A stretch of 64,000 bases of DNA from Artemisia argyi (GCA_030686995.1 CM060704.1:110800542-110864541); one strand, 5' to 3'; shown: positions 9,860-23,626, counted from the stretch's first letter. The notes: a model not told the origin generated them from the letters alone. Numbers and translations: made by a program.

Positions 9860-12800
9860 TTAGTCAACTTGTTCCATCATTCCTAATCCTAACCGCAAGT
9901 GATTGAATAATTCACGCTTAAGGGGTTTAGTGAATATATCCGCAATGTTATCTTCCGATGCAACTTTTTCTATAGATATGTTTCCTTTTTGTACATTATC
10001 CCTAAGGAAGTGGTGGCGTATTTCTATATGTTTAGTCCTAGAGTGTTGCACCGGATTTTTACTTAAATCTATCGCACCTTTGTTATCGCACATAATGGGA
10101 ACATTTTCTAACCTAATGCCATAGTCTATGAGAGCTTGTTTCATCCATAGTGCTTGTTGACATGCCTTTCCAATGCTTACATATTCGGCTTCGGTGGTAG
10201 AAATAGCAAGAGCGGTTTGCTTCTTCGAAAACCAAGATGTTAGACAACATCCCATAAACGTGCAAATACCGCTAGTGCTTTTTCTATCTACGTAGTCTCC
10301 CGCATGATCCGAGTCCGCATAGACGATGGTTTCTATGCCGGATCCCTTAGGATACCATAATCCTAAGTGTATAGTGCCTTTAATGTATCGGAAGATAAGC
10401 TTAACTGCTTCTAGGTGAGAGGTTTTGGGATCCTCTTGAAAATGGGCACAAAGGCAAACACTAAACATGATATCGGGTCTACTTGCCGTCAAGTATAGTA
10501 AACTACCTATCATTCCTCTATACTTGGTGTTATCTACGGACTCACCTTCATCATCCTTTGTGAGTTTCACTTCCGTAGACATGGGAGTTTTTATGGGTTT
10601 TGAGTTTTCTAGGCCAAATTTCTTAAGCATTTCCTTGATGTACTTAGATTGGTTAAAGAATATTCCATCTTCTAATTGTTTTATTTGTAATCCTAGGAAG
10701 AAGTTAAGTTCACCCATCATACTCATCTCAAACTCATCATGCATGATTTTGGCAAATTCATCACACATGTCTCGACAAGTTGATCCAAATATAATGTCAT
10801 CAACATATATTTGAACAATGATGAGATTTGGGTCTTTCCTTTTTTGTGAAAAGAGTGTTATCTACCATTCCCATGGAATAATCATGTTTAATAAGGAAAG
10901 CTTTTAATCGATCATACCAAGCTTTGGGAGCTTGTTTGAGTCCATACAAAGCTTTCTTTAACTTATAAACATAATCAGGTTTTGCGAAGTCAATGAATCC
11001 TGGAGGTTGTGCCACATATACCCCCTTATTGATAAAACCGTTAAGGAATGCACTTTTCACGTCCATTTGGAATAACTTAAAATCTAAGGCGCATGCATAG
11101 GCAAGTAAAATCCTAATAGATTCTAGTCTATCTACGGGGGCATAAGTTTTGTCATAATCAATTCCTTCTTGTTGATTATAACCTTGGGCAACTAACCTAG
11201 CTTTATTCCTAGTTACTATTCCATTTTCATCTAACTTGTTCCTATATACCCATTTAGTTCCTATGATGGTCATATTCATTGGATTTGGGACTAATTCCCA
11301 AACATCATTCGCCTTAAATTGATTTAATTCTTCTTGCATAGCTATAACCCAGCTTTCACCTTTTAAATCCTCATTAATATTCTTAGGTTCTATTGCTGAG
11401 AGGAAACAAAAGAAGTTATTTTTATCTTGGGCTTGTGACCTAAGGGTTCTTTGGTTAAGATGTCCAATTATATTATTTAATGGATGTGATCTAGATTCTT
11501 TAACATTTATAATTTCGTTATTTTCTAAGTTAATGTCTTCATTATCATTTCCCATGGGTTTTGTTTTACTAACCTCAATAGCTTCATCTTCGACTAAGTC
11601 ATCATCTTCTAAAGGTAATGTTTTAGGAGGTGGTGGTGTTTCATCAAATGTTACATTTAGTGATTCTTCTACTTTCATGGAGTGTTTGTTAAGTATTATA
11701 TATGCTTTACTATTTTGTGAGTATCCTAAAAATATTCCTTCATACGATTTTGGATCAAACTTAGTGAGGTAATCCTTAGTTTTTAGAATATAACATTTAT
11801 TTCCAAATACCCTAAAGTAGCTTAAGTTTGGTTTTCTACCTCTTAGTAACTCATAAGGAGTTTTTCCTAGAATTCTCCTAATTAATACCCTATTAATAAT
11901 ATATGTTGATGTATCTACAACGTGACACCAAAATTTTTGTGGGATGGATTGTTCATTTAACATTGTTCTACTCATTTCTTGTAGTGACCTATTTTTTCTT
12001 TCTACTACGCCATTTGTTTGAGGAGTACGAGGAGCGGAGAAATTGTGAGATATTCCATTTAAATCACAATATTTTCCGAATTGTACTTCGTTGTCAAATT
12101 CCTTACCATGGTCCGTCCTAATGGCTACTATTGTGCATCCTAATTTATTTTGAATCATTTTACTAAATATTTTGAATTTTTCAAAGGCTTGGGTCTTGTC
12201 ACTTAAAAACCTAGTCCATGTGTATCGTGAGTAGTCATCTACTATTACTAAGGTATATTTGTTTCCTCCATAGCTCCGCACAGTGGATGGACCAAAAAGA
12301 TCCATATGTAATAGTTCTAGGCACCTAGTAGTGGATACTATATTCTTAGCTTTGTGACTAGCATGAACTTGTTTTCCAATTTTATATGCATCACAAAAAT
12401 GCTTGTCATATTTTAGATTAGGCAAGTTTCTAACTAGTTCTTTAGAGGCCAAAGATTGTATTTGTTGCATGTTAGCGTGTCCTAATCTCCTATGCCACAA
12501 TGTGGAGTTTTCGTCTAGGGTCGTTAGGCATATCCTATCCTCAGGTTTGTTTCCTAGTTTCATAACATATATGTCTCCTTTCCTAATTCCTCTACCTATA
12601 ATTTTTCCATTCTTAACTATTTCGCTATCCTCTTCGGTAAAGGTAACTCTACATTTATTATCGCATATTTGTCCTATACTAAGCAAGTTATATGTTAAAT
12701 TATCTACATGCTCTAAGTTTTCAATAGTAAGTGAGTCTTGAGAAATCATACCTTTGCCAATGATTTTTCCACGTAAGTGACTACCGAAAATAACGTTACC

Positions 12801-13964
12801 TCCATTGTATGCCTTGTACGTAGAAAATAGCTTGCGGTTCCCCGTCATGTGCCTCGAACATCCGCTATCCTTGATCCATTCGTCAGGCTCCAAGTCAATT
12901 CCTAAACATATTTCGTCGGTTGCTTTTGCCACAAAGCACTTTTCGTCTCTTGGTTTTTCCACTTCTTCTTTGTCACTATCACTCCATGTTCCGCTAACAA
13001 AGGCGCCTTGATTTTCATAACCCGACGGCTTTAGAAATTCGCCAATGAGATGATTTGGACTTCCACATCTAAAGCACTTTCTTTTCCCGTAGTTATCACT
13101 TCTATTTCTTTGGAATGGTTTTCTTTCGTCTCGTGGTTATCTAGTGAATCTTCCTCATCTCTTGAAGAATTTCTTGAATTCTCTTACGGCCATTGCATAT
13201 TCTTCGTCTTCACTTTCGTCACTTGAGTCATCATCATCACTAGGTTCCTTTTTGGCTTTTAGAGCAATGGATTTGGTTTGTTCTTTCTTGACTTTGACCG
13301 TTTCCGAATCTCTTCTAATAATTTCTTCATGAACCTTCAAGTTGCCAATAAGTTCATCAAGTGATAACGTCATCAAATTCTTTGACTCTTCAATTGCCGT
13401 GACCTTAGCTCGCCATTTTGGATGCAATGCCCTAAGAAATTTCCTAACACAATTTTTACTAGAAAATGTCTCATCAAGTGCTTTTAAACTTGTGATAATA
13501 GTGTTAAATTTAGCAAAAGCATTATCAATTGATTCATCTTCCAGAATCGTAAATTGTTTATATTGTTGTACAAGAAGATCTATTTTATTATCTTTGACTT
13601 GACTATTACCTTGGTGAGTAATAAGTAGTGATTCCCAAATTTCTTTGGCGGTTTTACACATAAAAATTCTTTCATATTCTTTACGTGGTAACGCATTATA
13701 AATTACCATTTTAGCTTCATTATTTTTAGCTAGTTTCTTTTTCAAATCATCATTTTGTTTTTCAAAAGGTACAATTTCATCCTTTTTAGTTTCCGGATTT
13801 AGTTGAGTGGGGGGGAAATCACCAAAGGTAATAACATGCCAAAGATCAAGATCTTTTGATTTCACATAAATTTCGAATCTATTTTTCCAATATAAAAATC
13901 CATCACTTTCAAATAGTGGTGGTCTTTGCATAGATTGCCCTTCTAAATATTTTTCAGATTCCAT
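9860..13964 (-). pseudogene. Copia A gag-pol polyprotein, inactivated
   Basis: Gag starts at 13964 ([16 protein letters not shown]) with a DUF4219/UBN2 region and an acidic tail. The same frame is cut by TGA (13155-13157) and TAA (13137-13139), then continues through a zinc knuckle CFRCGSPNHLIGEF whose fourth ligand, normally Cys, is Phe. Protease follows with DSGCSRHMTG, then integrase with HRRLGH, where the zinc site reads FCDAYKIG (Tyr at the expected second Cys), and the core with IVDDYSRYTW and NGVVERKNRS. Reverse transcriptase has QMDVKSAFLNG. A one-base shift near 10836-10846, in a homopolymer run, breaks the frame just before the catalytic IYVDDIIFGS; the rest of RT and RNase H (ADSDHAGD, STTEAEY) read on to 9860. 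Two stops, one frameshift and two lost metal ligands make the copy non-functional. The lineage looks like SIRE/Maximus. Confidence 0.93.
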
Positions 13965-14017
13965 AGATCGTTACAAGTTTTAAAATATAATGTATTTTAA
14001 AATATCTTGCTAGACGT

Positions 14018-14031
14018 GGCTCTTGATACCA
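14018..14031 (-). other. tRNA-Met primer-binding site of Copia A
   Basis: On the minus strand TGGTATCAAGAGCC lies just after the LTR end TTCCACA. This is the usual Copia site complementary to the 3' end of initiator tRNA-Met, with one added A. Confidence 0.85.
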
Positions 14032-14033
14032 AT

Positions 14034-15354
14034 TGTGGAAAACTAGAAGGGGGGGGGGGAGGTTGAATAGTTTTACGTCTTTTTAATTTGTTACAAAAGA
14101 TTGTTTGAATGTTTTCTTTGTTTTTCAAAAAATTTAGATTCGATACTATGTGATTTCAAGTCTTGCACAATATGAACAACAATAAATATGTACGATATAG
14201 CAATAATAATGTAAGTAAAGAAATAAATGAGAGATGGAAAGATCGAACCGCGAGACAAGAGATTTATAGTGGTTCGGCTACAAGGTCACCTTCCTTGCCC
14301 TACTCCACTCCCCGAGCACCTAACTCGAGAGTTTTCTTCACTATGTCAACAAGCTCCCTTATGGCGGAAAAACCTTACACACCAATTTACACACCACAAC
14401 TTCGTCACAACTTGATCACAACTTCTTCACACCAATCTACTTCACACCAATTCTTCTTCACACCTTTCTACTTCACACCTATCTACTTCACACCAATCTT
14501 CTTCACACCTTTCTACTTCCTAACTCTTCTTCTTCACAACAAACTACTAACCAATCACACTACTTATATACCTAGCTAAACTATCTTCTATCAAATATTC
14601 ACAACTAATTACACAAAGAGATAGATACAATGAATGATATTCTAACAACTTGGATGTGGAGATCACAACAAGTTGTAATACTTCTTGTCTTGAGGGATAG
14701 AAGTATTCTTCTCTTGAACTTGAGAGGATGATGTTTGGATCACTTTGAAACAAAGATTTATGAATGTATGATCAAAGGATTAAGAGAATAGAAATGGAGA
14801 TCTAGAACAGAAAGTTTAGGAGTGCAAAAGGTAAGTAAAATCTGTGAAATGAACTAATATTTATAAAGACAGAAATTACTATACAGGAGCGTGTCGGTCC
14901 CCTTAATTCATGGCCGGTCCCCTTAATTTTAAGGGGACCGCCCCTTATAATTAAGGGGGCCGCCCAGCTGTAACGGCCAAAATTTCTGTCTTGTAGTGGG
15001 GAAAGTTTATTTGGTGAAAAACTAACTGATTTTGGTTAAAAATTTGAATTCATATATTTAGTATGATTAAAACATTTTTCTTTATTACCAAAAGTGTTTT
15101 TCAAAAATACATAATATGTTTATATAATTAAATAAACGTTGTAATAATTAATTAAATACCCCTTTGATCATAGATTGCAATAAACACTTTGTTTATTCAT
15201 ACCTTAAGTGATTTGGATGTAAAGAGAATGTTAATCACTAAATACTTGTTTATGTCATAGATTTTAGTTCAATGGGTTTATGTTTTGTAATAATCAAAAC
15301 ATAGAGATATTGATAACAAGTTAATAATGTTTTTAGGCATTATTTATGTCAACA
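14034..15354 (-). mobile_element. complete 5' LTR of Copia A
   Basis: 1321 bp, TGTTGACATA (15354) to TTCCACA (14034) on the minus strand. It contains the GC-rich promoter module (about 14888-14965) and a TATAAATA box (14858-14865), so R-U5 is about 800 bases. A G run (14047-14060) sits near the primer site. Confidence 0.92.
14380..14520. repeat. 'ttcacacc' minisatellite in the Copia A 5' LTR
   Basis: About nine imperfect copies of a unit like 'cttcacaccaatctact' or 'cttcacacctttctact' in a row. The region is absent from the truncated 3' LTR. Confidence 0.7.
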
Positions 15355-15359
15355 CAAAT

Positions 15360-15480
15360 AATAAAGCATATTATACAAATATTCAAGCCCGAACAGGCAA
15401 TGGGCCAAATGGGCTCGAGCCCGAACGGGCACAGGTCAAACGGGCTCGAGCCCGAATGGACACGAGCTAAACGAAATTTT
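15360..15480. repeat. 'gggctcgagcccgaacgggc' repeat
   Basis: Three to four imperfect copies of a 20-30 base unit mixing 'gggctcgagcccgaa' and 'gggcacaggtcaaac'. A short related piece recurs near 18930-18960. This resembles the GC-rich core of some hAT-type MITEs; no ends are identified. Confidence 0.5.
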
Positions 15481-15708
15481 TGATATCCATAAAATTATTG
15501 TTAAAAAGAACCTAATAAACTAAAATATGTTCATATATTGTAAAACCAAACAAAATACTAAACAAAAAAAATAATAATAAATAAATAAAATAATACAAAC
15601 TAAGCAAAATTTCATCAAACTTTTGCTATAAAAAACTAATCAGTAAAGCTATTGCCAAAAAACGTACAAATAAAATATATTATTAGCCGTAAAAATTAAA
15701 TTACAGGG

Positions 15709-15742
15709 TGCCCGCAGCTGCATCGCGCAGGGACCTTGCTAG
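15709..15742 (+). mobile_element. Helitron-like 3' end
   Basis: GCCCGCAGCTGC...GCGCAGGG can form an imperfect GC-rich hairpin and is followed by ACCTTGCTAG, then T. A hairpin about 10 bases before CTAG, with insertion next to T, is the classic Helitron 3' terminus. The 5' TC end was not found. Confidence 0.45.
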
Positions 15743-18300
15743 TGTCATATAATATGTTTTAGGTTTAAAAGTGTCAATATCACAAGTTAAGGGTCACGAA
15801 TAATAATATTCACATTATAACACATAAACATAAGTCAAGAATGCTAAATGTGTCAATTTAACACTTTACACCCTTTAGTTTCAAAAGTTACATATTAATC
15901 CTTTAATTAATCCATTTTCTATATTTAAACCATTAACTAATACAATTAACACATAAGTCACACAATATGCACAAATGACAAACAGCCCCTACACCTTATT
16001 CCAGCCAAAACATGCATGCTTTTATCATATTTACATTATTAGTCCTTCTAGATATCATATTTACAATTTAAACCTTCTAATTATCAATTACCTCTTACGC
16101 TTCAGAATTTCAGCTTTTAAACACAATCATGTCACTAATATACGAATTTTTATTCCATATCAGAACTCCAAAATAAAATTCACAAAAATTCAAACATGTA
16201 CATAAATGTCTTTAGAACTCACAATAATCTTTCTAGAATTTATCTGTTAGTTTAACCCCACACGAAAAATACCCAATCTCAGACTACTCAGAAAACCAAC
16301 CAACAGTAGTACCCAAAAAGTATCCGTCTCCCGGACCTACCATCCCATTCAGGAAAAATTCACAAAAATTCATGGTATTACCCAACATATAGAAGTTAAA
16401 TACTGGAGAGTTTAATGGCCCAACTCTTTATAGTTTGGAAATGAAAAATCGTAAAAGTGGACTGATTTCCCGACTCCCGAATTCAGCTTTAGCACTTAGT
16501 CCCACAAAAATCAAAAATACGACCAAATCAACTTGAAATCACTTCAAACCAATTGGAAAAATTTACTAAGACATAAAGCTGAGTTTACAATTAAAAATCA
16601 TGAATTTAACCTTAACCAAACTCGACCCATAACAGCTACAAGTTCGAACATCAATTCTGTCCCAAATCAAACAATTCAAAACAATACCTAATCATCATAC
16701 TAATCATCATCATCAATGAACATGTTATCATCATCAAACATAAAAACAACTAAGAATTCATATCATCACATACAATTCAACATACATACATCCATATTCA
16801 ATTTTGTATCAATATAATTAACCAAACTAGTTACATGTTATACCAATTTAATCCACACAAGAAACCAAGCATTCATAACACATAAAAATCATCAAATTCA
16901 ACATAAAAACCATCCATGGTGATACATATGTGGCGGCCAAAAATTCACAAGGTGAACAATCCAGTTTTGATTCCAACAAATCACATCAAGGTGTTACAAA
17001 TATTACCACAACATGTTTTAACCATCATAACATCAAAGTTAATCAATTTTCTTCATAAACATATTATAGGCCGATCCATAAAGGTTTTAGTATATCAATT
17101 CGTATCTTTGTGGTTTTCACATATTATGATTATCGTTACGAAAGAAACACAAGGGAATAATCAAAGATGAAAATAAGAGATACCAAGCCCTTCTCAAGGG
17201 TGTATGTCACAAATTGGATAGAAAGACACAAGAACAAGCCTTCAAATGCTTCCAAATGGATCCCTACGTGCACCAAATCTTCTCACGAACACGTGTGATT
17301 AATCACCAAGGATTCAAGAGCAAAATTTTGATGTGAAAGGTGTATGTAAATGATGATGGTGGCGTTAGGAATAGAACCAGGAAAGAGAGAATGGAAATTT
17401 TAAATTTAGGTCAAGAGGGATAAAAGGAAATGGTTGAAAAATAAATGATAATTAGCAAAATCAAAGGGATTATTCCCCCTTATAGAAATTCAGCCATAAA
17501 AGGGGGAGGGGAGTCAATCTCATCATTTTTATTAATTAAAATAACTTAGGATAGCTATCTTTATTTATTTTAAGAGTTGTGTACAAGTTTTATTATTTTT
17601 GGACACCTTTAGGTCACGTAACGTGCAACACTTGTGTTTCAATCCATAATTCACATTCTTGGTTCATATGGTGTTGTAGTAGCTCAATTAATATTTACTT
17701 GAACTTACATGTTCACATTTGTGATCGCACACTAATTGTTTTTTATTTAGGGCTTGTTTGGTAGACGTACACATTTCTTCAAAATTTCAAATTGGAGGGT
17801 ATTATAGTAATTAAATCATGTCATGAAAATGTGGGTTTTACAATAGGTGTGATGTGTGTGGTGATGATGAATTTGGTATATAATAGTCCAGCATGGTGGG
17901 CTAGGAGTGATTTGGGAAGGTGGTGTGATGATTTCCTCATCATTGTTGTTTGGTGGTCTATTGATCATTCTAGATCTCTTGGGAGTGTGAATTGGTGAAG
18001 TTTTCTTGATATGTGTGTGAGGAAAGGTCAAGGAGGAGGATGATTTGCAAGAAATGCTTGCAATGGTGAGGCCTTATATAGGCAAAGGTGGTGTGGTTTA
18101 AATTAAAGTTGATGGAGATGTCGTAGGATGGTCTAAGGGAATCTTAAGGTGCATGTAGGGTTGCAACTCAGGTAGCACTATCTTTGTTGTTCTTGAAAAT
18201 GTTTGAAACGGGTCGTTGAGAGTCCACCTTACATGTATAATATCATATACTAATTATTAATTTAGAGTTGAACAATGGTTTAAATAACCAAATACTTATA
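15743..18300. repeat. decayed repeat DNA, possible LTR on the minus strand
   Basis: No coding region supported. 16200-17500 has sequence of the kind often seen in LTRs (long A/C-rich tracts and 'ccaatttaatc' type runs), and the minus strand has a plausible promoter near 17480, but no paired LTR, primer site or borders are visible. Small open frames here are not gene-like. Confidence 0.35.
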
Positions 18301-21300
18301 TATTGCTTTTGGGTTTGTGACAGATCAGAGGGAAAAAGGATTTCTTGAAATGGCCAATGGGAACGACAATGGGAATTAGTAGAGGAATTCAGTTCTTGCA
18401 CACTGGAACTGAACATGAGATTTTTGGGAATGATTTAAATATTGCAACTTTGTTGTTGGATCTACACGTTGAAATTTTTCTTAGTAGATACGTTCGGAAA
18501 GCCCTCTAAACGCACACGATGCTTCTTCCCAGGTTTTTGACAGGTACGACATCTGATTTTCGGCAATGGTCTTTTTTTTGTTTTATAATTTATACTATAA
18601 ATTACAAAAGAAAATAATGATGCTACCTTTGGACTGTATGCATTAGATGTGACAGTTTTGACCCATTACCTACTGAATGGGTCAATTTGGGTTGTAGTTC
18701 ACTCTTATCAGTCAAATGTCTTGACAGAATTGGCTTGTGGTAATTTTGCGTACGTGTTTATTTTTGCTCCAACTTTAGCCAAGTTTAAAAATCGAGGTGG
18801 AAACCATCTACTGATGAGAAGGATTACGTCGAAGGTAGTAGTGGCTCGAATAAATCACCTTGGTAGTAACAGGTTACCATCCTCTTATTTTCACAATTCC
18901 AATATATTAGTCTTATTTTCACAATTCCGAATGGGCACCGGGCCAAATGGGCTCGAGACGTTTTTTTCCTCCACATTGTACAGGTGACCATCTTCTTATT
19001 TTCAAAATCTTGAGTTCCGAGACGTTTTTCCTTCCCAGGTTTCTCACAGGTATGACATTTGATTTTCGTGAATGGTCTTTTTTTTGTTTTATGCTATAAA
19101 TCTTGAGTTCCGAGACGTTTTTTCCTCATTGTACAGGTGGCCATTCTGACTCTTTCCCCATTCTTTTCTTGCTAAACTTATTACATGGACCTATTTAAAA
19201 AAAAATAATAATAAATAAATAAAAAATAAAAAAACATTGAAATTGACCCATTTAAGGAATGTGTCGGAATGACCACCTATAGTTTTGAGTTCTAAGACGT
19301 TTTTTTTTTCATGAAGACTTGATTTCTAGAAAAAAAGTTAGTGGTAGAAAAGGTAAATTTATAAAACTGGATAAGGCATACAAAATAGATCAGACAGGTC
19401 ACAAGTCTCCTGTTGGTTTAGTCATATTAATCACAAATAATCATTTTACAAAATAAGTGTTTTGATGGTGTCTTAAACAAACCCAACTATGCGGATTACC
19501 CCTTTTGACATGTTACTCATTCCGCCCAACCTACCCATTGGGTGACACTATGAGTTACACACGAAACATATAAGGGTATTTGATGAAAATGATAATGTGC
19601 GTATTACAGCTTTGAACCTTCTAATGAACATCTTCATGTCTATGTGATAATGCACATATTACAGCTTTGTAGAGCATGAGAACATAATTAATGCACTTTT
19701 CATTAACATGGGGAAATCGAAGATGTTCAATATGCATTTTTCTTTGCTCAAGTGTTTAATTGTGTATTTTGTTCGGTCTCGGATTTGCCCCACCCTCATC
19801 TGGTGTCTCTTAGGTTACTAATTTATGCTCTAAATGTGGCTAAATAACCCTTAACAAGCGACACTCACAACTTGCAACGTTAAATTCATTATGCTTGGAT
19901 TCATACCATAATATCAAATGAAACAACCTCTGTAGTTGCATCTTTGTTTATTTCCAATGTGCCTTTTGTTTACCGTTACTTCTAATAACAATAACTTCTT
20001 GAACTCTTATCACAAGGTCAACAATAGCAATCAGAAGACAAGAGGTGGGTCTATGATCACACTTGCGAAGGTAAAAACTTAACTTGCATTAATTACTATT
20101 TGCTGAACTCCATATTGTTATACACCTGATGCTTTTATATTTGAGTGACACAATATTTGACACACAATTTTTTTAAACTTATTTTGAAGGCAGAAAAGGG
20201 GACTTAATGGACAAACTGACCGGTTGCTAGATCGTTTAACTAATGGTAAGCTGGCAAAACATAACAGAAATGTGGTGGCTGTACTTCAGCCTGTTATGGC
20301 TTACGTCAACCGGTTATTATTGCCATGACTTCAACAAAAATGGTTCATTATCGAGGTTCGTGCACCCTGTATTAACTATTGCTTTACCAAAAAAGTATAC
20401 ATTCTTAGTCAGTCGATTTTAACTGCTGCATTTGTTCTAAAAGCAGACCTGCAACTGCCAGGAACTCCAGGGGCAAGACACATCAATCTTGAGATTAGCG
20501 CGGCTCAACCTATGACTACCGGGTAAAACTATTTACATATAAAGTTATCTCTAACTATTAACATACAATTTTTTAGTGAATCATTTATATTTTACAAGTT
20601 TGTCGCCAACAGGAATCAGTTTTCCCACAATAACAATTTAAATTGGCAGAACTAATATGTGAAAATCCAACTTAATATATGGTACACAAATTTTTTTCCT
20701 TATATATTATATCTACATAATTATACCCTTTTCTACTGCATACATATATACCAAGCAACATAGTTCCATTGATTTATTCTTCATCCTATTCAATTTTATA
20801 GGCCAGCCGATTTATATTTTTACATGTGCAGCAACTGTTAAAGATATTGATGAGACTGCATGTCTTGCGCTACACGGTTGAGGGCTGTGGCCAAAGTTGC
20901 AGCCTGCCAAGATGAACTAGGGTACGCTTTTGGGATTGTGTTAACCTTTTTTTATAGTAGGAATTTGGTAAATTTGTTTGGCATATTAACTTGGATTTTG
21001 ACATATTAATGCTTTAGGGTGGTCCTTGGAGTCAGATTTTGAGGAGATACATGTCACAGGCGAAGAGAATGAGAATATTTATAATGTGTCATAAAGTGTG
21101 ACCAGGAAAATGACGAAACACAAGTTTTTTTTACATGGATAATAAAAATATAAATAAGGAAACTGTTGATAATGGTCATATTAGTGACGTTGAAGAGTGT
21201 GAGTAGACACTTGAGCACAACTTCATGTCGGAAAACCTTCTGCCAGGTATATTCATATTATGTTCTTTTGTGTCAAATAACTGATGGTTAGTCGGTACAC

Positions 21301-23100
21301 AAGATTTGCAATGGTTCAATCTGATTTTATTGAACCATAAGCAGTTATAGTTGGCAAAATGGGTATGTTAGGTATGCTACCTAATTTTATTTTATTTTAT
21401 TTTATTTTATTTTATTTTATTTTTTTTTTTTTAATTCTGCGTCGAAATGAGTTGGTTTGGTTGACGCGCAAAAAGTTTTGTCATAAAATAGTTGTTCTCT
21501 TTTTGTGAAGTTATTTGACCTGACCAATTAAAAATAATTCTTGAAGTGCAAATCTTAGAATGTCCGAAAATATGAATTACGTCAATTCAACTACTGTAAA
21601 CCTTGGGAATTAAGATAGCGGGATTAAAATTATGAAGTGTATCTTTAGTATGATAACTCATATGAGGGACGATCATCTTATGTTGCCTCTGATTATATAA
21701 AATACTTCGAATCCATTTTTCTTCAAGTAAAGCTAACTTAACACACGATGATTTCTATGCAGGAAAGAGCGCAGTGAGAGAGGAAAGACGTGTTGCAATA
21801 AAAAAGGTAGGCATTTGCTGTCAATAAGCGCTGTTTTGATAGCTTATTTTGATCAGACAAGGTGGGGTCCGCTTGATGTGAGGCAAACCATGTCTGCCAT
21901 TTGTACCAACCCACTGTGTCTCTTTGTCAAGTAAGCTTTCATTCTTTGCACCACTTTTTTACGTTTCTTTTTTGTTGTCTTAATTTAGCTTTGAATATCC
22001 TTTTTTCAAGTCTTTAAGTGGATAGTTAGTGGAGGCAGTAACATGTGTCAAGATAACTAATTTGAGTTGTTGGTTAAAAATAGGATTCATTACATAAATT
22101 AGTTGTTGTAAAAGAAATCATATATGCATGTACAATTGTTTTTCATATATCTGTATTTGGTAACTAAGTTACAGACATCACACCTGGATCAAATATAGCA
22201 AATGAATGTGTTGTGCATTGGTTATAGATAACATGCTTTGGATATATATAATGTCACTTTGCAAATATTTGTAGTATAAGTTGTTTGCGTAGCCGAATAG
22301 TTTCAGATTTCTAACTCATGTATTGAATCATTCATAAGAAAAATCTAATTGCCATTCCCATCTATGATACATGTATCACAGGTTCAGGAAGATTGCTTAA
22401 TTAGGAAACTAGATTAAGATTTGCTCTTGAAACAGCGGAAAGGATTGGTCTTTGTGAAATGCAATTTGTAATTTTTATGAAGTCTTTAAACATTATTAGA
22501 TATGCACAGTTCTAAATGTGTTCTGCCACAAAACCTTCGCAATACTGTAATAACTCTGTTAGTATCATATCGTGTTTATGTTGGTTATTATTTGCGACCC
22601 ACTATTTTAAAATGGGCATTTTATTTTTTTTTTGGATTCTGCAGTCACAGCCTTTCTTGAAGGGGGTAGTATTACCATTGCACATCTAGGCGGGCGAGAC
22701 AAATGAGGTGTTAGCTAAAGAGAGCTGCAAGAAGCTTTTAGCCATCGCAAGAGAAGCAAATCACATGGAATATGTGCAAGAACTATTAAATGAAATCAGT
22801 CTAAAGCTGTATTTAACATAAAAAATAATTTTTGCAAGCTTTTTTGTTCTGGATTATGTATATTTCGAACGATTTTAGGCGTGATAATTTTGTTTTTTCC
22901 AGTTGTTTGATGAGTAATAGCTATCGTGTTAATTATGTTAGTTTGATGTGTAGTGTTGCTCGGAAAGTAGTGCTTTCATTTGACTTACAAACTAATGGAA
23001 ACCAAGAACTTCCCTTAACAGCTTATGATATGAAAATACTGCGTGCAATACGATCGTATACATGCGCCCTGCGACAACGCACGGGTGAACATCCTCGTAT
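18301..23100. other. gene debris and repeats, no intact gene
   Basis: Short plus-strand stretches look like old exons but have stops and no consistent splicing, for example 20230-20330 (DRLTNGKLAKHNRNVVAVLQ...), 20870-20935 (RLRAVAKVAACQDELGYAFG) and 22690-22820 (ETNEVLAKESCKKLLAIARE...). I do not recognise the parent genes. 18530-19310 has partial direct duplications: 'acaggtacgacatctgattttc' type near 18541 and 19044, and 'gttccgagacgttttt' repeated. Confidence 0.4.
21386..21432. repeat. (TTTTA)n microsatellite
   Basis: About eight uninterrupted TTTTA units followed by a T run. Confidence 0.9.
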
Positions 23101-23380
23101 AGATACAAAACACATGCTTCCTGCTATATATCAACGTCAAAATTGGTGGGCCTAAAGCAAAATATATATTTACAATCCTGAATATAAATGGAGGTATTTG
23201 CGAAAGGAAGACCCTCACTAAAAAAAATATCAATTACTTTGATTTAAAAATGCACTTAATAATTAGAAGAAGGTGCAATTATTTGAGTTGATGCATAAAA
23301 AATTGAACTCATATATACAGTATTATACTACGAGTATTATTTGAAAAGATAGATCACCTAACACTAATTTTCTATAATCG

Positions 23381-23400
23381 TTGACGTTGACGTTGACTTA
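23381..23400 (+). promoter_or_regulatory. triple TTGAC/TGACG motif, promoter of ankyrin gene 1
   Basis: TTGACGTTGACGTTGACTTA contains three TTGAC cores (WRKY W-box core; the last is the full TTGACT) and two TGACG cores (TGA-bZIP/as-1 type). It ends 16 bases before TATATAAA (23417-23424). The same motif precedes genes 2 and 3. Confidence 0.7.
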
Positions 23401-23416
23401 TGCGATATATAGATTG

Positions 23417-23424
23417 TATATAAA
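23417..23424 (+). promoter_or_regulatory. TATA box of ankyrin gene 1
   Basis: TATATAAA, 210 bases upstream of the coding ATG. It leaves room for a short 5' UTR exon ending at 23510 (GCGAAG/GTATGT). Confidence 0.65.
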
Positions 23425-23626
23425 TTCATGTCCACAGATAATCAGTCACAACTCGAAGGCTTTTAAGTTTTCAGCCATCTATATACTATAATCTCCCGCT
23501 TTAAGCGAAGGTATGTATTATCAGTAATTAGTAATTACATCTAGTCCAGTCAAGTTGTCATAGCGCATGTTAAACATTTTGGCTTTAATCATAATTGTAA
23601 TTATTATTAATGGTGTCACTGCTCAG

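Larger units (their letters stand above)
6824..15354 (-). mobile_element. Copia A, SIRE/Maximus-like LTR retrotransposon, damaged
   Basis: Minus-strand element with 5' LTR 14034-15354, primer site 14018-14031, gag-pol 9860-13964, a third degenerate ORF 8153-8856, polypurine tract 7668-7681 and truncated 3' LTR 6824-7667. The long LTR (1.3 kb), the gag type and an extra ORF after RNase H fit the SIRE lineage of Copia. The two LTR parts align over 844 bases without net length change and with about 20 mismatches counted by eye, so insertion was fairly recent. The far part of the 3' LTR is missing because Copia B inserted there and flanking DNA was later deleted; the target duplication cannot be checked. 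Confidence 0.9.

Noticed and set aside
11533..12741. Plus-strand frames inside Copia A pol
   Set aside because: They are the antisense of the gag-pol coding strand.
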